Below are positions 63,106 through 64,000 of a DNA stretch of 64,000 bases, in pieces. Location of the stretch: assembly GCA_016711085.1 (NCBI GenBank), contig JADJTR010000012.1, positions 62,001-126,000 of the forward strand, given 5' to 3'. The stretch is from Phyllobacteriaceae bacterium (lineage in GTDB: Bacteria > Pseudomonadota > Alphaproteobacteria > Rhizobiales > Rhizobiaceae). Under the pieces are notes generated by a model. It was given only the letters and a program-made list of their open reading frames with translations. It made no database searches and was not told the DNA's origin. Every line of letters starts with the position of its first letter. Position 1 is the stretch's first letter. Position numbers and translations under genes: made by a program.

Positions 63106-64000
63106 TCAGCGCGGGAATTCAAGTCCCATGGCGCGGTAGCGTTCAGGGTCGTCGCCCCAATTCTCGCGCACCTTGACGAACAGGAAGAGGTGAACCTTCT
63201 GTTCGAGAATGGCGGCGAACTCTTTGCGCGCCGCTTCGCCGATGGAGCGGATGGTCTGCCCGCCCTTGCCGAGCACGATCTTGCGCTGGCTTTCGCGCTC
63301 AACGAAAATCACCTGGCGGATGGCGACCGAGCCATCCGTCTTCTCCTCCCACTCTTCGGTCTCGACATGGGCGGCGTAGGGCAATTCCTGATGCAGGCGG
63401 TGATAAAGCTTCTCGCGGGTGATCTCGGCGGCAAGTTGGCGCATCGGCAGGTCGGAAATCTGGTCCTCGGGATAGAACCATGGGCCGGCCGGCGCGTTTT
63501 CAATGAGCCAGTCGAGCAGATCGGCGCAGCCGGAGCCATTCAACGCCGAAACCATGAAGGTGCGATCGAACGTGGCGAGCGCATTGGCCTCGGCCGTCAG
63601 TTTCAGCAGCGATTCGGCCTTCACCCGGTCGATCTTGTTGAGGATCAACGCCTTTTTCTGGCGAATGGCGCCGGCGGCCTTGAGGATCTCCTCGGCGTCG
63701 CCCTTGAGGCCGCGCTCGGCGTCGATGAGGATAAGCACCATGTCGGCATCTTTCGCCCCGCCCCAGGCAGTCGCCACCATGGCGCGATCGAGGCGGCGTT
63801 TCGGCGCGAAGATGCCGGGCGTGTCGACGAGGACGATTTGCGCGCCGTCTTTCAGCGCGATGCCGCGCACCAGCGCCCGCGTCGTCTGCACCTTGTGGCT
63901 GACGATCGACACTTTCGTGCCGACCAACTGATTGACCAGGGTCGACTTTCCGGCATTCGGCGCGCCGATGAGCGCGACGAATGCGGCCCGGGTGACGGCG
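63106..64000 (-). CDS. era: GTPase Era, N-terminus outside window
   Basis: Era binds 16S rRNA and assists 30S subunit assembly. The GTPase domain shows the P-loop GAPNAGKST at the window edge, VDTPGIF (G3) and LNKIDRV (G4). The C-terminal KH domain has IVLGKGGQTIRSIGEAARKE. The frame is open through position 64000, so the first few codons lie beyond the window. It is upstream of recO on the minus strand. Confidence 0.95.
   Translation of the reverse strand, partial: AVTRAAFVALIGAPNAGKSTLVNQLVGTKVSIVSHKVQTTRALVRGIALKDGAQIVLVDTPGIFAPKRRLDRAMVATAWGGAKDADMVLILIDAERGLKGDAEEILKAAGAIRQKKALILNKIDRVKAESLLKLTAEANALATFDRTFMVSALNGSGCADLLDWLIENAPAGPWFYPEDQISDLPMRQLAAEITREKLYHRLHQELPYAAHVETEEWEEKTDGSVAIRQVIFVERESQRKIVLGKGGQTIRSIGEAARKEFAAILEQKVHLFLFVKVRENWGDDPERYRAMGLEFPR

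Overview
This window looks like chromosome of an alphaproteobacterium of the order Hyphomicrobiales (Rhizobiales). The base composition is GC-rich. The gene neighbourhoods are rhizobial: pepA/lptG/lptD/surA/pdxA/rsmA, fabD-fabG-acpP-fabF-mltG-yicC-gmk, rpsF-rpsR-rplI-dnaB-alr, radA-cvpA-purF and psd-pssA. The CTCCCCCACAAGGGGGGAG-type palindromic repeat is also widespread in this order. I cannot name the genus. Almost everything is housekeeping; I see no phage, CRISPR array, IS element, tRNA or rRNA.

Layout. 1-10.8 kb: end of an ABC-F ATPase, DNA polymerase III chi (holC), aminopeptidase pepA, then the outer-membrane/LPS block lptG-lptD-surA followed by pdxA and rsmA. lptF is absent from its usual place. 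10.8-17 kb (minus strand): gmk, yicC, mltG and the fatty-acid cluster fabF-acpP-fabG-fabD. 17-22 kb: ilvD, then a LuxR-type regulator and a DUF3303 protein bracketed by a second, decayed copy of the ilvD 3' end, then a Ca2+/Na+ exchanger. 22-32 kb: rpsF-rpsR-rplI, dnaB (with a consensus DnaA box upstream), alr, radA, cvpA, purF. 32-40 kb: SDR, a G/C-homopolymer block without credible genes, pssA-psd, an ArsR/Atm1-type exporter pair with a large palindromic operator, a LysM protein and a LOG-family protein. 40-48 kb: GST, rarD, a MarR-controlled DUF1772 gene, cimA, two GFA-family genes each preceded by the same palindromic element, and cysS containing a strikingly AT-rich segment. 48-56 kb: small exported proteins, SRAP, Nudix, a Pro/Gly-repeat protein, pyrC, ygfZ, an HD hydrolase and an MFS transporter. 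56.9-59.6 kb: an apparent MarR-controlled operon (unknown 322-aa protein, 37-aa micro-ORF, EamA transporter, MarR). 59.6-64 kb: a DUF2339 membrane protein, recO and the start-proximal part of era.

Two caveats shape the reading. First, nine otherwise intact genes carry single-base frameshifts (rsmA twice, mltG, fabF, cvpA, psd, rarD, cimA, one GFA gene and the Pro/Gly-repeat protein). Several are essential or nearly so, which argues for sequence errors rather than gene decay. Second, two blocks (about 32.6-33.8 kb and 39.9-40.1 kb) are dominated by runs of G or C and resemble low-quality contig ends.

The most interesting biology is the AT-rich, frame-preserving segment inside the C-terminal part of cysS, the tightly coupled MarR/micro-ORF/EamA operon with matching operators in front of both its first gene and the regulator, the ilvD-tail direct repeat around a LuxR/DUF3303 pair, and the duplicated GFA/palindrome module.
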